Assembly (NCBI GenBank): GCA_041649615.1
Contig: JBAZMT010000032.1
Coordinates: forward strand, 1-7,777
DNA length: 7,777 bases
Source: JALOAR01 sp041649615
Lineage (GTDB): Bacteria > Patescibacteriota > Minisyncoccia > UBA6257 > Colwellbacteraceae
Direction of reading: 5' to 3'
In this document: positions 7,152 through 7,777 of the stretch, piece after piece
Layout: every line of letters begins with the position of its first letter
Position numbering within the stretch: the stretch's first letter is position 1
The notes under the pieces: generated by a model
Database searches by the model: none
Seen by the model: only the letters and a program-made list of their open reading frames with translations
Told to the model about the DNA's origin: nothing
Program-made: the position numbers and the translations under genes

Positions 7152-7702
7152 TGGCGACAGAGGCCACGTTGCTCGACCGTATCAGGATGCTAGAGAACCG
7201 GCTCAACTACCTGGAGCGGGGGCACCTGACGGGCACCATGGGCACCTATCGCAAGCAGGCCGTGTTCGTCAAGACGGGCATTGCTGACAACACGGCCACG
7301 GCCATTTTCACCGTGACCACCAGCGTGGCGGGCTTTTTCCCCAACCGCGGCGGCGGGTTCGTCTGCGAGGTGCATTCGCTTATCGGCCACGCTATCGCCA
7401 ACAACGCCACGAACCTGGCTATCGAGTGGAATTACAGCGTATTCCAGCGCATCAACCAGGGCGACGGCACGGACTATGGCGCACTAGGCGAGATATACGA
7501 GGGTGCCAGCACGGCCAGCACATCGGCGACACGGGACATCGGCGCAACGACGCCGAGCATTACGCTGACGAGCAACGGAGTGACCACGTTCAATCTGCAA
7601 ATCGACCTGACGGGATCGGACGTGACCGACGCGCAAGCGGTGTGCCGGGTGGAGCTGCTGTGGTGGGGGTACTTGGTGACGCCAACCTTGGCGGCGGCTT
7701 AG
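7151..7702 (+). CDS. Small tail protein with N-terminal trimeric coiled coil and beta-rich domain (probable baseplate/fibre component)
   Basis: I do not recognise a named family for this 183-residue protein. Residues 7-22 form a short coiled coil: L7, I11, L14, L18 and L21 follow 4-3-4-3 spacing. Two successive copies of the known R-h-x-x-h-E trimerisation motif are visible, RIRMLE (10-15) and RLNYLE (17-22). A short linker (HLTGTMGTY) leads into a beta-prone region (about 36-178) of alternating hydrophobic and Thr/Ser/Asn residues, such as TATAIFTVTTSVAG (48-61), NLAIEWNYSVF (88-98), TFNLQIDLTG (146-155) and VCRVELLWWGYL (164-175). This could be a trimeric jelly-roll, but that is inference. 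It has no signal peptide or transmembrane helix. Position just after the hub fits a baseplate, fibre or receptor-binding role. It overlaps the hub stop by one base and ends 16 bases before the next gene. Confidence 0.7.
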   Translation: MATEATLLDRIRMLENRLNYLERGHLTGTMGTYRKQAVFVKTGIADNTATAIFTVTTSVAGFFPNRGGGFVCEVHSLIGHAIANNATNLAIEWNYSVFQRINQGDGTDYGALGEIYEGASTASTSATRDIGATTPSITLTSNGVTTFNLQIDLTGSDVTDAQAVCRVELLWWGYLVTPTLAAA

Positions 7703-7707
7703 CGGTG

Positions 7708-7713
7708 AGGAGG
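7708..7713 (+). promoter_or_regulatory. Perfect Shine-Dalgarno for the GTG-started last gene
   Basis: AGGAGG at 7708-7713 is the full consensus, 5 bases before a GTG at 7719. It is the best ribosome binding site in the window and sits in the longest intergenic gap (16 bases), which supports independent initiation of the next gene. The earlier GTG at 7705 runs into a stop after five codons and is excluded. Confidence 0.85.
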
Positions 7714-7718
7714 AGAGA

Positions 7719-7777
7719 GTGAGCAACCTGTACAAGTTTTTTGAGTGGGAGGGGACAGCGGACGGTTACGGCGCCTA
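7719..7777 (+). CDS. 5' end of a further tail-region gene (partial, GTG start)
   Basis: From the GTG at 7719 the frame reads MSNLYKFFEWEGTADGYGA, with an incomplete codon TA at the window edge (a Tyr codon or a stop). Nineteen residues are too few to assign a family. The aromatic start with an F-E-W-E-G-T-A-D-G pattern resembles the first strand of beta-sandwich domains seen in tail or adhesion proteins, which is only a suggestion. Downstream of the hub and the coiled-coil protein, the expected content is baseplate, fibre or receptor-binding genes. The start is supported by AGGAGG 5 bases upstream. Confidence 0.65.
   Translation, partial: MSNLYKFFEWEGTADGYGA

Noticed and set aside
7728..7745. 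Run of six T (7737-7742) as a terminator or slippery site.
   Set aside because: No GC-rich hairpin precedes it, it lies within the first codons of the last gene (AAG TTT TTT GAG), and it does not form a proper X-XXY-YYZ heptamer in frame.
1..7777. Defence system, retron, toxin-antitoxin, tRNA or other accessory cassette within the tail module.
   Set aside because: All space is taken by collinear structural genes with gaps no longer than 16 bases; no additional coding or RNA structure could be supported on either strand.

Overview
This window is the tail-morphogenesis stretch of a long-tailed (siphovirus-type) double-stranded DNA phage or prophage. It is GC-rich by eye, every gene is on the + strand, and the genes are packed with almost no non-coding DNA. 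The order is: C-terminus of an upstream gene, tape measure protein, Dit-like distal tail protein, Gp37/Tal-like tail hub protein, small coiled-coil protein, start of a further gene. This is the classic TP901-1/SPP1-like tail order, common in phages of Gram-positive and related bacteria. The host cannot be named from the sequence, and nothing here (no integrase, att site, tRNA or host gene) separates a prophage from a free phage or viral contig.

Layout: 1-64 is the last 20 codons of an upstream gene, by position possibly the tail assembly chaperone. 65-5164 is a 1,699-residue tape measure protein that fills two thirds of the window. Its N-terminal third is a TP901-type tape-measure domain. This is followed by a very hydrophobic segment, a strict 15-residue repeat array rich in Trp and Pro, a helical repeat array of about 65 residues per unit, and a conserved C-terminal SPSK-type motif. 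5164-6078 encodes a two-domain Dit-like protein, 6081-7151 a Siphovirus ReqiPepy6 Gp37-like hub protein, and 7151-7702 a 183-residue protein with a short N-terminal coiled coil carrying two trimerisation motifs and a beta-rich remainder. A sixth gene starts with GTG at 7719 and runs off the window.

The genes look like one polycistronic unit. Junctions are an abutting TAA/ATG, two TAATG overlaps, a 2-base gap and a 16-base gap, so translational coupling is likely at the first four. The tape measure would set tail length, Dit and the Gp37-like protein would form the tail-tip hub, and the small trimer candidate and the next gene are placed where baseplate or host-recognition proteins usually sit. 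I found no promoter, terminator, RNA gene, CRISPR array, insertion sequence or defence system. The most notable content is the two-tier repeat architecture inside the tape measure protein and the tandem trimerisation motif in the small tail protein.
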